Of a stretch of DNA of 7,190 bases, positions 7,127 through 7,190 are shown piece after piece. The translations under genes and the position numbers were made by a program. The stretch comes from Bacteroidales bacterium (GTDB taxonomy: Bacteria > Bacteroidota > Bacteroidia > Bacteroidales > NBLH01): assembly GCA_029210905.1 (NCBI GenBank), contig JARGGF010000213.1, positions 1 to 7,190 on the forward strand, given 5' to 3'. Numbering within the stretch: the stretch's first letter is position 1; every line of letters starts with the position of its first letter. The notes beneath the pieces are model-generated. The model made no database searches. It was not told where the DNA came from and was given only the letters and a program-made list of their open reading frames with translations.

Positions 7127-7164
7127 GATTGCTGCAGGATGATTATTTAAACCCTGCAGCAATC
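7127..7164. repeat. 12-bp perfect inverted repeat in the clpB leader
   Basis: GATTGCTGCAGG (7127-7138) and CCTGCAGCAATC (7153-7164) are exact reverse complements around a 14-nt AT-rich spacer. If transcribed leftwards it makes a stable hairpin ending 17 nt before the clpB ATG and leaving the Shine-Dalgarno free. It is not CIRCE (TTAGCACTC-N9-GAGTGCTAA). Neither side has a run of T, so a simple terminator for an upstream leftward gene is not well supported. It may be a heat-shock operator, an mRNA-stabilising hairpin, or the end of an upstream gene lying outside the window. Confidence 0.7.
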
Positions 7165-7170
7165 AATCAT
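7147..7170 (-). CDS. possible 7-codon leader ORF upstream of clpB
   Basis: On the minus strand ATG at 7170-7168 opens a short frame (MIDCCRV, then TAA at 7149-7147). It is preceded by AGAGGAAGA, which shares AGGAAGAAT with the clpB ribosome-binding region. Its codons 3-6 run through the 5' arm of the inverted repeat, so a translating ribosome would disrupt that hairpin. Such a short frame can arise by chance; it is real only if the clpB transcript starts upstream of about 7180, which cannot be seen here. Confidence 0.25.
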   Translation of the reverse strand: MIDCCRV

Positions 7171-7190
7171 TCTTCCTCTTTAATATTTTA

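Noticed and set aside
7127..7164. CIRCE operator before clpB.
   Set aside because: The repeat sequence (GATTGCTGCAGG) and the 14-nt spacer differ from TTAGCACTC-N9-GAGTGCTAA.
1..7190. CRISPR array, insertion sequence, tRNA, toxin-antitoxin or defence island.
   Set aside because: No spaced repeats, transposase, terminal repeats, tRNA-like folds or defence-type genes were found; the five main genes are all ordinary cellular families.

Overview
The window looks like ordinary chromosomal DNA from a member of the Bacteroidota. Four things point that way. The DNA is AT-rich. One promoter matches the phylum's -33 TTTG / -7 TAnnTTTG form exactly, with a 19-bp spacer. A DUF4369-type thioredoxin lipoprotein and a secreted DUF3857/transglutaminase-like protein are present, both gene types typical of this phylum. 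Four of the five genes lack a clear Shine-Dalgarno sequence. There is no sign of a mobile element, phage, CRISPR array, tRNA or rRNA. I did not find a new multi-gene system; the points of interest are regulatory signals and one apparently degenerate enzyme domain.

Layout. Positions 42-986 hold a rightward two-gene unit: a class I SAM-dependent methyltransferase followed 9 bp later by a small VOC (glyoxalase-like) protein. It converges on a leftward gene (996-3158) for a large exported protein with a transglutaminase-like domain in which the catalytic Cys appears to be Ser. The two stop codons lie opposite each other in one small hairpin. An intergenic region of about 200 bp (3159-3361) separates that gene from a divergent gene. 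It holds a perfect FNR-type box (TTGAT-N4-ATCAA), a textbook Bacteroidota promoter, and two copies of the palindrome TTGCGCAA that overlap the promoter elements. The divergent gene (3362-4474) encodes a lipoprotein thioredoxin of the TlpA/ResA type. It converges on clpB (4518-7109, leftward) across a strong hairpin terminator. Upstream of clpB is a short leader with a 12-bp perfect inverted repeat, a duplicated AGGAAGAAT ribosome-binding motif and a possible 7-codon leader ORF.

How the genes work together. ClpB is the cytoplasmic disaggregase that works with DnaK. The TlpA-like lipoprotein and the transglutaminase-like protein are envelope proteins. The methyltransferase and VOC protein probably act together on a small molecule I cannot name. 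The genes do not form one pathway. The best-supported regulatory idea is that the thioredoxin lipoprotein gene is controlled by an oxygen- or redox-responsive CRP/FNR-family factor.
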